DNA from: JACZWL01 sp046756445 | GTDB taxonomy: Bacteria > Pseudomonadota > Gammaproteobacteria > Steroidobacterales > Woeseiaceae | Assembly: GCA_046756445.1 (NCBI GenBank) | Contig: JBHHWI010000007.1 | Coordinates: 1-51,748 of the forward strand | Reading direction: 5' to 3' | Length of the DNA: 51,748 nt | Shown: one piece after another, positions 6,784 through 14,955 of the stretch | Numbering within the stretch: position 1 is the first letter of the stretch | Layout: each line of letters opens with the position of its first letter | Translations under genes and position numbers: made by a program | The notes under the pieces: generated by a model | Databases searched by the model: none | What the model was told of the DNA's origin: nothing | The model's input: only the letters and a program-made list of their open reading frames with translations

Positions 6784-9210
6784 TTATTCGACGTTGCGGG
6801 CGATGCGGAATCCGACGTCGTTGCGCGGCATCGTGCCGAAGTCCCGGAAGCTCAGGCGCAGCTCCATGATGCCCGCATGTCGCCAGCTGGAGCCACGAAT
6901 AACGTGATGCGTACCGCGGTCGGGACCCACAGGATCGACGACGGGTTCTGTCCGGCCGGGCGCCGGCACCGTATAGAGGTCGTTCACCCACTCGGCGACA
7001 TTGCCGGCGCCGTCGTGGATTCCGAGCGCGTTTGCCGGAAACGATCCCACAGGCGCCGTTGACGCATAACCGTCGTCGTAACTCGGCAGGATCGACGGCA
7101 CAAGTCCGGCGGCTGACTTGTCCGCATAGTTGCCGGCCTCGCCCTTCGGCGGCAGCTTGTTTCCCCAGGCGAACCGGGACGCCTTGCCGCTGCCCTGATA
7201 TCGAATCGCCCATACCCACTCCGCCTCGGTAGGCAATCGGTAACCGTCCGGCGTGGGCCGGATAGGCACCCATTCGTCGAACTTGAGTTCATACGCCGGC
7301 GCCAGGCCTTCCCTGGCGCTCAGCCAGTTGCAGTATTCGACTGCGTCCGCCCAAGCCAGATTTGCGACAGGATTGTTGTCACCGGCGAGGGACGCGTGCA
7401 CGTCGCCGCCGGAATCATGCCCTTTTCTGAACCTGGCGAATTCCTTGTTGCTCACTTCCTTCGCGCTGATGAAAAAGGGCCTGGTCAGTGACACCGGTAC
7501 GAGAACTTCATTGGCGCGCCTGCCCTGCTCGCTGCGCGAGGCCCCCATGACGAAGCTGCCGGGCTCGACGCGCCTCAAGACCTGGCCCTCCGAGGTCGTG
7601 ACCGTCAGCGCGACCGCTGTCTGACGGATTTCCTCTTCGGAGCGCAGTCGTACCTGGACCGTCTGCGGATAGCCCGGGCGCGGCGTAATGCTGCGGCTGA
7701 ACGATTCATAACCCCTGCGGCGGACTTCGAGCCGATGCGGCGCGGAACTCAGATTCAGCGTCACGTTTCCGGTACCCCGCGCACGCCCGTCAACATAGAC
7801 TGTGGCATCGGAGGGAATTGCGCGTATCGTCACCCTGCCCGTGCGCGCCGTCAGGTCAACGGTCATCTCCTCACCGGCCGCGGCGACGAGACGGATTTTT
7901 CGTGTCGCCGACCCATATCCGGCTTTGGTCATGCCGATTTCGTAATTGATATCCGGCGACAGCGACAGATTGACCGGTGATTGTCCACGGTATCTGCCAT
8001 TGACCGTGACATTGGCGCCGCGGGGAATGGTATTCACCAGCAAACGCGCGTTGGCGGGCTCGAGCTGGATGGCGGGAACGACCTGATCGACGTTCGGCTC
8101 TGCGGTGACCGTGCCGTCCCATGCCTTGTAGCCGTCGAGGATAATGCTCAGTTCATGCGAGCCTTCGAGCAACTGCAGACGAATCGGGGTCAATCCGAGC
8201 CTTTGCTCGCCCTGATAGACGGTGGCACCGGATGGTTCACTCGACAATTCGACGTTCGCCCAGCGAGGAACGAGCTGAACGTGCACCTGCTCGTGGCGGC
8301 CGAGACCCGGAATCTCGAAAAAATCCGCAAACGGCAGGAAGCGCTCGGCGCTGATCGAGACCGAATGCGTTCCTGGCTGAAGTTCGACCGGACCGTACGG
8401 GGCCTGCCCGACGATGCCCTCGTCGATCGTAACAATGGCGTCGACGGCCGGATCGGTGGCCACCGTCAGGTGTCCCGGCAATTTCCGAAGAACCAGTTCG
8501 AAGGTCTGGCTCTGCTGATCGCTGACCGTCAGGCTCTGGCTGAGGGCGTAATAGCCGTCTTTCTTGACATGAACCGTATATGCCCCGCCGCGCAGGAGAA
8601 AACGATCGCCCAGGGGAAGCCTGAACCAGCCACCGCTGATATCGAAGTCATCGGGAGCAGCCGGGTCCACGACGAACTGAACGGACTTTGCACTGAACAG
8701 CAGATAGGACGCGATGACGAGGATTGTCAACAAGCCGCCTACGATCGCCTGCCAGTGATGTTTTCTCGACTCGATCTTCAGGGCAGCGACCTCGGACGCC
8801 CGTTTGAAGGCAGCGGGTGCAATCGCCTCGTCTTCGGGCTGGCGTGCCGAATCGTCGAGTTCCGGCGGTTTCGTGACGTAAGCGCTGTCTTCGAGCCGTA
8901 TCTGAAGCCGAAGGGCGCCGCCCTGCTCGCCAATCTCGATCCGGCTGCCAAAGAACTCCAGTCGGTCGCCGGAAGCCAGCCGCCTGCTCGTCTTCAGCGG
9001 CGAACCGTTTATCTGCAGCGCACCGTCGCCGCCGACGGGTTGTACAAACGGAGCGTCGTCCAACAGATCGAGCAATGCGACGGGGTCGCCGCCCGGACCG
9101 GGCAGTCTCAGTTCGCATTCACTGCCGGTGCCGACGCGCAGCGGCAGGCGTTCGATGTCTATCCGCCGTTCGCCTTCTGCATCGAGGATTACTACGGCGT
9201 CAAAACTCAA
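6784..9210 (-). CDS. FHA - TM - five PEGA-like repeats - FGE/sulfatase-modifying-factor fold protein
   Basis: 808 residues. N-terminal FHA-like domain (1-110; weak, no perfect SxxH), a low-complexity linker, one transmembrane helix (about 155-172), five PEGA-like beta repeats (about 178-243, 247-314, 318-385, 388-455, 459-523) and a formylglycine-generating-enzyme fold (about 545-808: GSFVMG, NPVANLAWADAVEYCNWLS, RLPTEAEW, GNVAEWVND, GFRIAR). The only Cys of the FGE part is in EYCNW, so the paired catalytic cysteines of true FGE are absent; a binding or structural role is likelier. Topology puts FHA in the cytoplasm and PEGA/FGE outside. The start is TTG at 9210, overlapping the kinase stop (TTGA), with the strong site GAGGAAAGGA just before it. 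Confidence 0.85.
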   Translation of the reverse strand: MSFDAVVILDAEGERRIDIERLPLRVGTGSECELRLPGPGGDPVALLDLLDDAPFVQPVGGDGALQINGSPLKTSRRLASGDRLEFFGSRIEIGEQGGALRLQIRLEDSAYVTKPPELDDSARQPEDEAIAPAAFKRASEVAALKIESRKHHWQAIVGGLLTILVIASYLLFSAKSVQFVVDPAAPDDFDISGGWFRLPLGDRFLLRGGAYTVHVKKDGYYALSQSLTVSDQQSQTFELVLRKLPGHLTVATDPAVDAIVTIDEGIVGQAPYGPVELQPGTHSVSISAERFLPFADFFEIPGLGRHEQVHVQLVPRWANVELSSEPSGATVYQGEQRLGLTPIRLQLLEGSHELSIILDGYKAWDGTVTAEPNVDQVVPAIQLEPANARLLVNTIPRGANVTVNGRYRGQSPVNLSLSPDINYEIGMTKAGYGSATRKIRLVAAAGEEMTVDLTARTGRVTIRAIPSDATVYVDGRARGTGNVTLNLSSAPHRLEVRRRGYESFSRSITPRPGYPQTVQVRLRSEEEIRQTAVALTVTTSEGQVLRRVEPGSFVMGASRSEQGRRANEVLVPVSLTRPFFISAKEVSNKEFARFRKGHDSGGDVHASLAGDNNPVANLAWADAVEYCNWLSAREGLAPAYELKFDEWVPIRPTPDGYRLPTEAEWVWAIRYQGSGKASRFAWGNKLPPKGEAGNYADKSAAGLVPSILPSYDDGYASTAPVGSFPANALGIHDGAGNVAEWVNDLYTVPAPGRTEPVVDPVGPDRGTHHVIRGSSWRHAGIMELRLSFRDFGTMPRNDVGFRIARNVE

Positions 9211-11513
9211 ATCCTTTCCTCACAACGGACAACAACGGGTTGAAGCTCGACCTCGGGAGACACCCTGAATTCCAGCCGGACATCGCGGTAGCCCGTCCGG
9301 CTCCCGACAGCGACATAGGTACCCGGTCGAAGGGTTATTTCCCGTGATTCAAACCGCCCTAGTTTACCAACCCTGAAGATCACAACATCCGTTGCGTTAT
9401 CGGAAATCAATCGTACGGTCAGCGGCGTCACTGCCCGCTTCAGCAAGCGCGACAACTGGTTCTTCTGGTCTTCCAGCCGCGGTCCCACGGACGGCATGCG
9501 GGTGATGTCGAGCAGCATCGTCGTCGCGGCCTGCATGGTCGAGGGCTCGCTGAGACTGTCGGGATCGGCGATCCATCCCTCGAGTTTCACGTGCAGGGCA
9601 TGACGTCCGCTGGCCCGAGCAAGACCTTCGTGCGCGAACGTCAAATCGGCATCGACATCGAGAATCGCGTTGTATTTCCGGATAGCGGCATCCCACTGCT
9701 CCGTGTCCTCGAGCCTTTTCGCATCGCGTTCCAGCGCTGCGATTCTCTGCAGCCGAATGCCCTGGTCGACCTGTAGCAGCCCGTCCGCCGGCTCCCGGGA
9801 GTCGGGCTGGAGAGCCTGCGCGGTCCTGAACGCGGCGCGGGCCGCCGGGAAATCGCCGTCTGCAAGAGCCTCGAGGCCCTCGCTCATTCTCTGGTCGAAC
9901 GACAATTCATTGGTGGCCACCAGCACGCGTTGCAGTCCCTCGACCGCCGGCTGCCATTCGGGGTCGAGATCCAGTGCTTTCTCTAAAGCGGTCCTCGCGG
10001 CCTCCAGATCGAGATCGTTCTCGAGTTCGGCGCCCCGCCTCGTCAGGCTCATGACCAGGTCGAGGTTCTGCGCGCGCGCGAGACCATTGTGTGCCTCGGC
10101 GTGGCCGGGACTGATGGCGACGGCCAGTTCGTAATGCGCCAGAGCCTTGACACTGTCACCGGCATCGAGGGCAGTGCGGCCGTTCTGCATCTCATCTTCA
10201 AATATGATGTCTACGCGATCGAGCAGCGGATCGATGATCGATATCGCTTCCCGGTATTTCTCGCCCGCCAGCTTCCAGTTTCGCCGCAGGAACGCCTGAT
10301 CGCCGGCAGCATAGACTGCTTGCGCATTCTCGAAGATCTGGCCACCCCAGCGAGCGACCGCCCGCGCCTCCAGGGTTTCGAGTTTCGACAACAACTCGCC
10401 GAGCGCCCGCTCCGCTTCCTGTTTCAGACGCACGCGTTCGTCGCGGCCCATGACCTCGGCAATGTTCTCGTTAAACAATATGTTCTCGTCGGCTTTCGGC
10501 AGCGTGGCTCGCCGGTCGGTGGCTGTCGCGGTCTCCTCCGGTGAATCGGCATCACGCATGGCGGCGTATCTGGGCAGGACAAATACCACCGCGAGTAACA
10601 CCAGGAAGGCCGCAAACAGCGCAGCCCCCAGCACGCGCGGTGAAACCCCGGTCTGCTCCTCCGGCTGCCGGGCCCCGCCGTCCCGCGGACGCGCCATATG
10701 CTCGACACGGCGTATGGTCGGTTCAATCGGCTCAACGTCAACGCTCCGCACGTTTCCCAGATACCGCGCCGGTACCGGACCGGGCGGGAATCCGGCGTCG
10801 CTCAGGCGGTTGGCGACGGACTCGGCGCCTGGCCTCGAACCCGGATCCGGGGCCAGCATTTCCTCGACCAGTGATCCGACCTTGGCGGGTACGGGGCTGC
10901 CGTCCCGCGCCGTCCGAAGCCTCGCCCCCTTGCCGGGAGGTCCGCCACTGATGAGCTCGAAGATCAGGACGCCCAGGCTATAGATATCGTCTTGCGGCTG
11001 CGGCGACTCCCCTGCCAGTCGCTGGGGGCTTGCGGCTACCGGCGAGGCCCCGCCCCCGAAATCGATCAGGTACGGCGCTCCTCTTTCGTCCAGCAATACG
11101 TTGGCTGCCTTGATATCCCCGTGGACGACGTTTTTGCCGTGTGCATATCGCAGGGCATCGGCGATAAGCCCGATCGGTCGCAGCGCGATCCCGAGATCCT
11201 CGCCTGCAAGAACGGAAACATCCGGGCCGCTCAGGTACTGGAGCCCGAAAAAAGGCCCGTCGGCATCATCATGGTATTCGAAGACGCGGATGATGTTGGC
11301 GTGCATCAGCCGGGAGCCGAGCTGCCATTCGTTGTGAAAGAGCTTACGGTAGCCGGCCCTGGCAGCCAGTCCGGAGGCAAGGAATTTGAGGGCCACGGAC
11401 TTCCCGGTTCGCCGGTCGTTCGCAAGCCAGGTTTCCGACATGCCCCCGGATCCGAGCCGGCGGACCAGAGTGTAGCGATCAGCTAGCAGTGCCCCTTCTT
11501 CCAAGACGCGCAT
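9207..11513 (-). CDS. Membrane Ser/Thr protein kinase with TPR ectodomain
   Basis: 768 residues. Kinase domain 1-240: GSGGMSETW P-loop, VALKF (Lys43), HGDIKAANVLL (catalytic Asp133; HGD in place of HRD), DFGGG (151-155). The activation segment is very short and has no APE motif before DDIYSLGVLIFELISG, which is unusual. Juxtamembrane linker, transmembrane helix about 294-314, then a helical TPR-like region (about 400-680) and a C-terminal beta module resembling PEGA (LRPGTYVAVGSRTGYRDV). Most likely it phosphorylates the FHA partners encoded downstream and senses the envelope through its ectodomain; both are inferred. Its stop overlaps the FHA/PEGA/FGE start. Confidence 0.88.
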   Translation of the reverse strand: MRVLEEGALLADRYTLVRRLGSGGMSETWLANDRRTGKSVALKFLASGLAARAGYRKLFHNEWQLGSRLMHANIIRVFEYHDDADGPFFGLQYLSGPDVSVLAGEDLGIALRPIGLIADALRYAHGKNVVHGDIKAANVLLDERGAPYLIDFGGGASPVAASPQRLAGESPQPQDDIYSLGVLIFELISGGPPGKGARLRTARDGSPVPAKVGSLVEEMLAPDPGSRPGAESVANRLSDAGFPPGPVPARYLGNVRSVDVEPIEPTIRRVEHMARPRDGGARQPEEQTGVSPRVLGAALFAAFLVLLAVVFVLPRYAAMRDADSPEETATATDRRATLPKADENILFNENIAEVMGRDERVRLKQEAERALGELLSKLETLEARAVARWGGQIFENAQAVYAAGDQAFLRRNWKLAGEKYREAISIIDPLLDRVDIIFEDEMQNGRTALDAGDSVKALAHYELAVAISPGHAEAHNGLARAQNLDLVMSLTRRGAELENDLDLEAARTALEKALDLDPEWQPAVEGLQRVLVATNELSFDQRMSEGLEALADGDFPAARAAFRTAQALQPDSREPADGLLQVDQGIRLQRIAALERDAKRLEDTEQWDAAIRKYNAILDVDADLTFAHEGLARASGRHALHVKLEGWIADPDSLSEPSTMQAATTMLLDITRMPSVGPRLEDQKNQLSRLLKRAVTPLTVRLISDNATDVVIFRVGKLGRFESREITLRPGTYVAVGSRTGYRDVRLEFRVSPEVELQPVVVRCEERI

Positions 11514-11532
11514 GGAGATCTACGTTCTGATA

Positions 11533-12765
11533 TCAAGTGGTCTGATCGCCCCTGGTCGGAACGCCAACGTCGACATCGCCCGAAAACCCGGTCTCTGCCT
11601 CGTAGATTTGCTTGAGAAGTCGGCGCCAGCCTTCGTACTGCGCCGCAGCCGTACCGGTCAGACGTCGCGCCTCGCCTTCAACTGTGACGACCATCGGGGC
11701 CGCCTCCGAACCAAACGACTCGGACAATTCCTTTATCGACTCGAGGTGCATCTTGGCTTCGCTTCGGCGGGTCAGGCCACTGATTATGGTTTCCAGCCCC
11801 TGCGACATACCGACGTTCTGAATACCGCGCTTCATCCGCCGCGTCGACGAACTGGAACTGTTGTCCGTCTCCATCGCAACCGAGCCGGCCAGCACGACGA
11901 CGCCGAGTAGAGTACGCATCGCCGCCGCTCGTCTCACCTGACGGTAATTCACTTGCTCCTCGCGCGAAACCTTGCGCCATCCCTCGTACGGCATCGCGAT
12001 ACCGTAGTAGAAATTTGCGTAGTGCTCGTTCAGCGTATCGATGACCAGACGATCGCGCTCGCGAATCTGCCGAAGTCGTAATGCCATCGGATCGTTTTCG
12101 GCCGGCAGCCGGAGAATCTCGACCACTCCGTCACCGTTCGTGGACAGGTGTTCGCCGAAAGACAGGGGCGCCATATCACCGAAAAACTGCAGTTCGGATA
12201 CCTGTCTGATCTGCTGGATCCGTTTTGCGGGAATGATTGCGACGTACTCGCGCAGGTCGTTCGCAATATCGTTGAACACGCTCTGATAGGGGTCGTTGGT
12301 CCTGTCCCGGTACTGGTCGTAGGAGGAGATTCCGGTCTGCGTTTTGTAGTTCTTCCGGTACCACCTGTGACCCATGGCGTCCTCGACCGCGATCCGGAGA
12401 TTCACGAATTCTCCGTCCGATTTTTCAATCTCTCCACTGATGATGACGTCGGTAAATGCCCGGCGCGTTGGAATGACACGCACGGCTCCCCAGTGGCCGG
12501 TAGCCTGTAAGGTCGTCTTCAGATGATAGGGAAGATAGCGGACCTCGGCCGATCGGACTTCTTCGTAGATCCCGGTCTTGACCGGATCGTTATTCTTGGG
12601 AACGCCATCCGCAAACTCGACAATTCCGATGTCGAGGAGCATTTCCTCCGGCGGCGCTACATCGGCGAGCTGAAGTTCGCTGACTTGTGCCGTGACGACT
12701 TCATTTACGGAACAGCTGGAAACCAACCATGCTGCAAGAAAAAGGAAGCACGATCTCTTTAACAT
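11533..12765 (-). CDS. Predicted lipoprotein of unknown function
   Basis: 410 residues from the ATG at 12765 (a GTG lies one codon upstream). Signal peptide with lipobox (AWLVSSC, Cys about 18) points to a lipoprotein. No named domain is recognised. The middle carries a beta-rich stretch (about 95-140) and a segment with YGIAMPYEGWRKVSREEQVNYRQVRR, followed by a short hydrophobic helix (TLLGVVVLAGSVAM, about 285-300) and a Ser run (NSSSSST). It lies 20 bases upstream of the membrane kinase gene, so co-expression is likely. It may be an outer- or inner-membrane component of the same apparatus, which is inferred from position only. Confidence 0.7.
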   Translation of the reverse strand: MLKRSCFLFLAAWLVSSCSVNEVVTAQVSELQLADVAPPEEMLLDIGIVEFADGVPKNNDPVKTGIYEEVRSAEVRYLPYHLKTTLQATGHWGAVRVIPTRRAFTDVIISGEIEKSDGEFVNLRIAVEDAMGHRWYRKNYKTQTGISSYDQYRDRTNDPYQSVFNDIANDLREYVAIIPAKRIQQIRQVSELQFFGDMAPLSFGEHLSTNGDGVVEILRLPAENDPMALRLRQIRERDRLVIDTLNEHYANFYYGIAMPYEGWRKVSREEQVNYRQVRRAAAMRTLLGVVVLAGSVAMETDNSSSSSTRRMKRGIQNVGMSQGLETIISGLTRRSEAKMHLESIKELSESFGSEAAPMVVTVEGEARRLTGTAAAQYEGWRRLLKQIYEAETGFSGDVDVGVPTRGDQTT

Positions 12766-12783
12766 CACGTCAGACGGCTATGC

Positions 12784-13812
12784 TTACAGGCCATTGTACT
12801 TACGATACTCTTCCCACAGTCGCTCACGCAGTACCGGGTCATCCTCGGCCAGAGCCGCTTCGTACAATTGCTTGGCGACGATGTCGTCTCCGACATTTTC
12901 CATGATGTCGTCCGGAACCCGGGCCTGAATCTCTTCTTCGCTGAGACTGTCCACCGATGACCTGCGTTCGTCTGTCGGGTTCAGTATGGATACGGTACCG
13001 CTGGTACTGTTCGCCCCGCCGGCCTGCTGGCCGAGACCGACACGCCCGCCACCGGCGCCGCTACCGCCGGCGCCGCCAGTGCCGAAGCCTTCGGTGTTTC
13101 GACCGACCGTAGAGATCTCTCGCTGCTCTTCCATCAGGACTTCGTCGAAGCCGCCGACGGACTCGTCGAGCTCTTCACCGAGGCGCTCGGCGCGCTCCGC
13201 ATCGGTTTCACCCGGATACTGACCGACGCCACCGGCTCCGCCGGGGCCACCGGCATCGCCAGCGTCGCCCGTGCCCTCACCTTCGCCATCGCACTGCCCT
13301 GAACCGCCGATGCCACCGGGAATGCCGAAGCCACCTGGCCCGCAGTCACCGTCGCCATCGCCGTCGCCATCGCCATCGCCGTCACCGCCCTTACCCATGG
13401 ACGGCATGCCGATTCCGGGTAATTCTAGTCCGGGAATGCCGCCAACCGAGCCGCCGGGCATGCCACCCGTAGACCCGCCAGGCATGCCACCAGGGGAACC
13501 GCCAGGCATGCCGCCCGGAGAACCACCGGGCGAGCCACCGGGCATGCCCCCCGGAGAACCGCCGGGCGAGCCACCGGGCATGCCCCCCGGAGAACCGCCG
13601 GGTGAGCCACCGGGCATGCCCCCCGGAGACCCGCCGGGCGAGCCACCGGGCATACCACCGCCGGGGATACCGCCGCCGGATGAACCGCCGCCGGATGATC
13701 CTCCGGACATGCTCGTCGTTGCACAGCCACCGGCCAGTACGGCGACAAGCAGGAGTCCAGCAAGGGGATTGAACCAAGGGCCAATCGAGCCGGATTTGCT
13801 GATTATGTTCAT
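12784..13812 (-). CDS. Gly-rich repeat lipoprotein
   Basis: 342 residues. Signal peptide and lipobox (VAVLAGGC, Cys30) are followed by low-complexity sequence: GGS/GGG runs, about four tandem copies of the 12-residue unit GGSPGGSPGGMP with degenerate copies (about 50-124), a Gly-Asp alternation (GDGDGDGDGD, about 141-155), and more Gly-rich sequence to about 290. The C-terminal 50 residues are ordinary and acidic (EEEIQARVPDDIMENVGDD, then AEDDPVLRERLWEEY), so they may be a folded or binding tail. The antisense proline-rich frame is a shadow of the GGN codons. Flexible tether or wall-spanning spacer is a guess. First gene after a 318-base gap, so it may begin its own transcript. Confidence 0.75.
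   Translation of the reverse strand: MNIISKSGSIGPWFNPLAGLLLVAVLAGGCATTSMSGGSSGGGSSGGGIPGGGMPGGSPGGSPGGMPGGSPGGSPGGMPGGSPGGSPGGMPGGSPGGSPGGMPGGSPGGMPGGSTGGMPGGSVGGIPGLELPGIGMPSMGKGGDGDGDGDGDGDGDCGPGGFGIPGGIGGSGQCDGEGEGTGDAGDAGGPGGAGGVGQYPGETDAERAERLGEELDESVGGFDEVLMEEQREISTVGRNTEGFGTGGAGGSGAGGGRVGLGQQAGGANSTSGTVSILNPTDERRSSVDSLSEEEIQARVPDDIMENVGDDIVAKQLYEAALAEDDPVLRERLWEEYRKYNGL
13441..13665 (-). repeat. Tandem 36-bp coding repeats (GGSPGGSPGGMP)
   Basis: In-frame tandem repeats inside the Gly-rich lipoprotein. A 36-base unit encoding GGSPGGSPGGMP occurs about four times with few differences, then shortens to GGSPGGMP, GGSTGGMP and GGSVGGIP at the 3' side. High identity between copies suggests recent expansion and likely length variation between strains. 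Confidence 0.85.
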
Positions 13813-14130
13813 TGCCTTAGCGCCTCTTTCGAATAGTCATTCACCCAATCAGAAACTGTTGCCCAGCGGCTCCGGCGACAGCTCCGTCCCTGGCTTAGAT
13901 AGGGATTTCGGGGCCTGAGTTCCCTTCGTCTCAGGCATTATGCCTCACGGTTTCAGGCAAAAGCATAACGCCGATGACATTAATACGGTGTGACGGCACC
14001 CGCAAGCAGAATTCCCGCCGCCGCACTCCTTGCCGGTAGCGCTACACCACAACATAAGACCTTGTTTCGCTGTGATTTTAACGTCTGGCGACGCTCGCGC
14101 GTTGACGCTGCAGCAGAAAAAAGCGGCCAG
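13813..14130. other. 318-base gap with overlapping inverted repeats
   Basis: No gene is seen. Read on the minus strand it holds three adjacent GCCTGA-type elements: GCCTGAAACCGTGAGGC, the near-palindrome AGGCATAATGCCT, and GCCTGAG-(10 nt)-CTCAGGC (plus-strand copy at about 13915-13938). The second and third share bases, so they could form mutually exclusive hairpins in the leader of the Gly-rich lipoprotein. This could be a terminator or anti-terminator, a regulator site or an unknown structured RNA. It also separates the kinase/phosphatase pair from the rest of the cluster. Confidence 0.4.
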
Positions 14131-14955
14131 CTAGCCTTTGTAGGGTTTGCGAAAAAGTATGACGGACAGGTCGTCCGGTTTGCTCGGCTGCAGGGTTGAT
14201 GCGGTGGTCATTCGATGCCGCGCAAGCCGGGTCATCGACTTCATCGCATCGGCGAGCGGCCCCTTGCGCATGATTTCGACTACTTCACCGAAATGAATGT
14301 TGTCGGTCAGCCCGTCGGTCGCCAACAGCACCGTGTCCCTCGGCCGCAGATGAACCGCCGAGGCGACGTCGATGCGCATGTCGTTCATGCCGACGAAATT
14401 CGACACGAGGTGCCTGTCTTCGTGATGCAGCGCCTCGCGCTCGTCGAGAAAACCCGCTTCGACCGCGAATCCGGTCGGTGAATGCGCCATCGTCTGAGAC
14501 TTGACGCGCCCCCGTTGCCCGACGACGATCGCTTCCGAATCGCCGACCTGATAGGTGCGTGAGATCAGTCCCTCGATCGCTACCACAGTCATGGTCGTCG
14601 CGGAATCGTTGCCGATGCCCAGCACGGCCTGATTGGCCGCTTCAATCCCGTTGAGGATGGCCGTGCGCAGCAGCATCGCTTCCGTCATTGCCGCGTGCAG
14701 GGATTCCGCAAGTTTGAATACCGCCGTGCGCGATGCCTGCCTGCCGGCGGGTAGCCCGCCGGCGCCGTCGGCGACCACGAGTATCACGGCATCCGGTCCG
14801 AAGGGTATGGCGGCGACGGTATCTTCGTTTTCCGTTTCCTTGTCGGGCGAGCGGCACGTGTAGGCAACGATTGAGCCGCCGCCCATTTCCAGTGCGATGC
14901 TGTCCGGGTCGGTCGGGCCCTCCAGCATGGCCATTCCGTCTCCGTACTCGCTCAT
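14131..14955 (-). CDS. PP2C-family protein phosphatase
   Basis: 274 residues from the ATG at 14955; a longer open frame upstream is only a shadow of the kinase gene. Metal-binding and catalytic motifs of PP2C/PPM are present in order: NEDTV (44-48), VVADGAGG (60-67), SATTMTVV (118-125), VGDSEA (137-142), LATDGLTDN (211-219) and KPDDLSVI (259-266). It should dephosphorylate Ser/Thr on the partners of the kinases in this block. It is soluble and cytoplasmic. The start overlaps the kinase stop (ATGA), the classic arrangement for a kinase/phosphatase pair controlling FHA proteins. Confidence 0.9.
   Translation of the reverse strand: MSEYGDGMAMLEGPTDPDSIALEMGGGSIVAYTCRSPDKETENEDTVAAIPFGPDAVILVVADGAGGLPAGRQASRTAVFKLAESLHAAMTEAMLLRTAILNGIEAANQAVLGIGNDSATTMTVVAIEGLISRTYQVGDSEAIVVGQRGRVKSQTMAHSPTGFAVEAGFLDEREALHHEDRHLVSNFVGMNDMRIDVASAVHLRPRDTVLLATDGLTDNIHFGEVVEIMRKGPLADAMKSMTRLARHRMTTASTLQPSKPDDLSVILFRKPYKG

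Noticed and set aside
7981..9243. 420-residue plus-strand frame
   Set aside because: Antisense shadow of the FHA/PEGA/FGE gene; no recognisable domain. GC-rich third positions keep the antisense frame open.
13441..13665. CRISPR array
   Set aside because: Repeats are contiguous, in frame and without unique spacers: coding tandem repeats.
13271..13918. Pro-rich plus-strand frame (repeats of PPGEPPGM)
   Set aside because: It is the exact antisense of the Gly-rich lipoprotein repeats; the lipoprotein has a signal peptide and lipobox, this frame has no start context.
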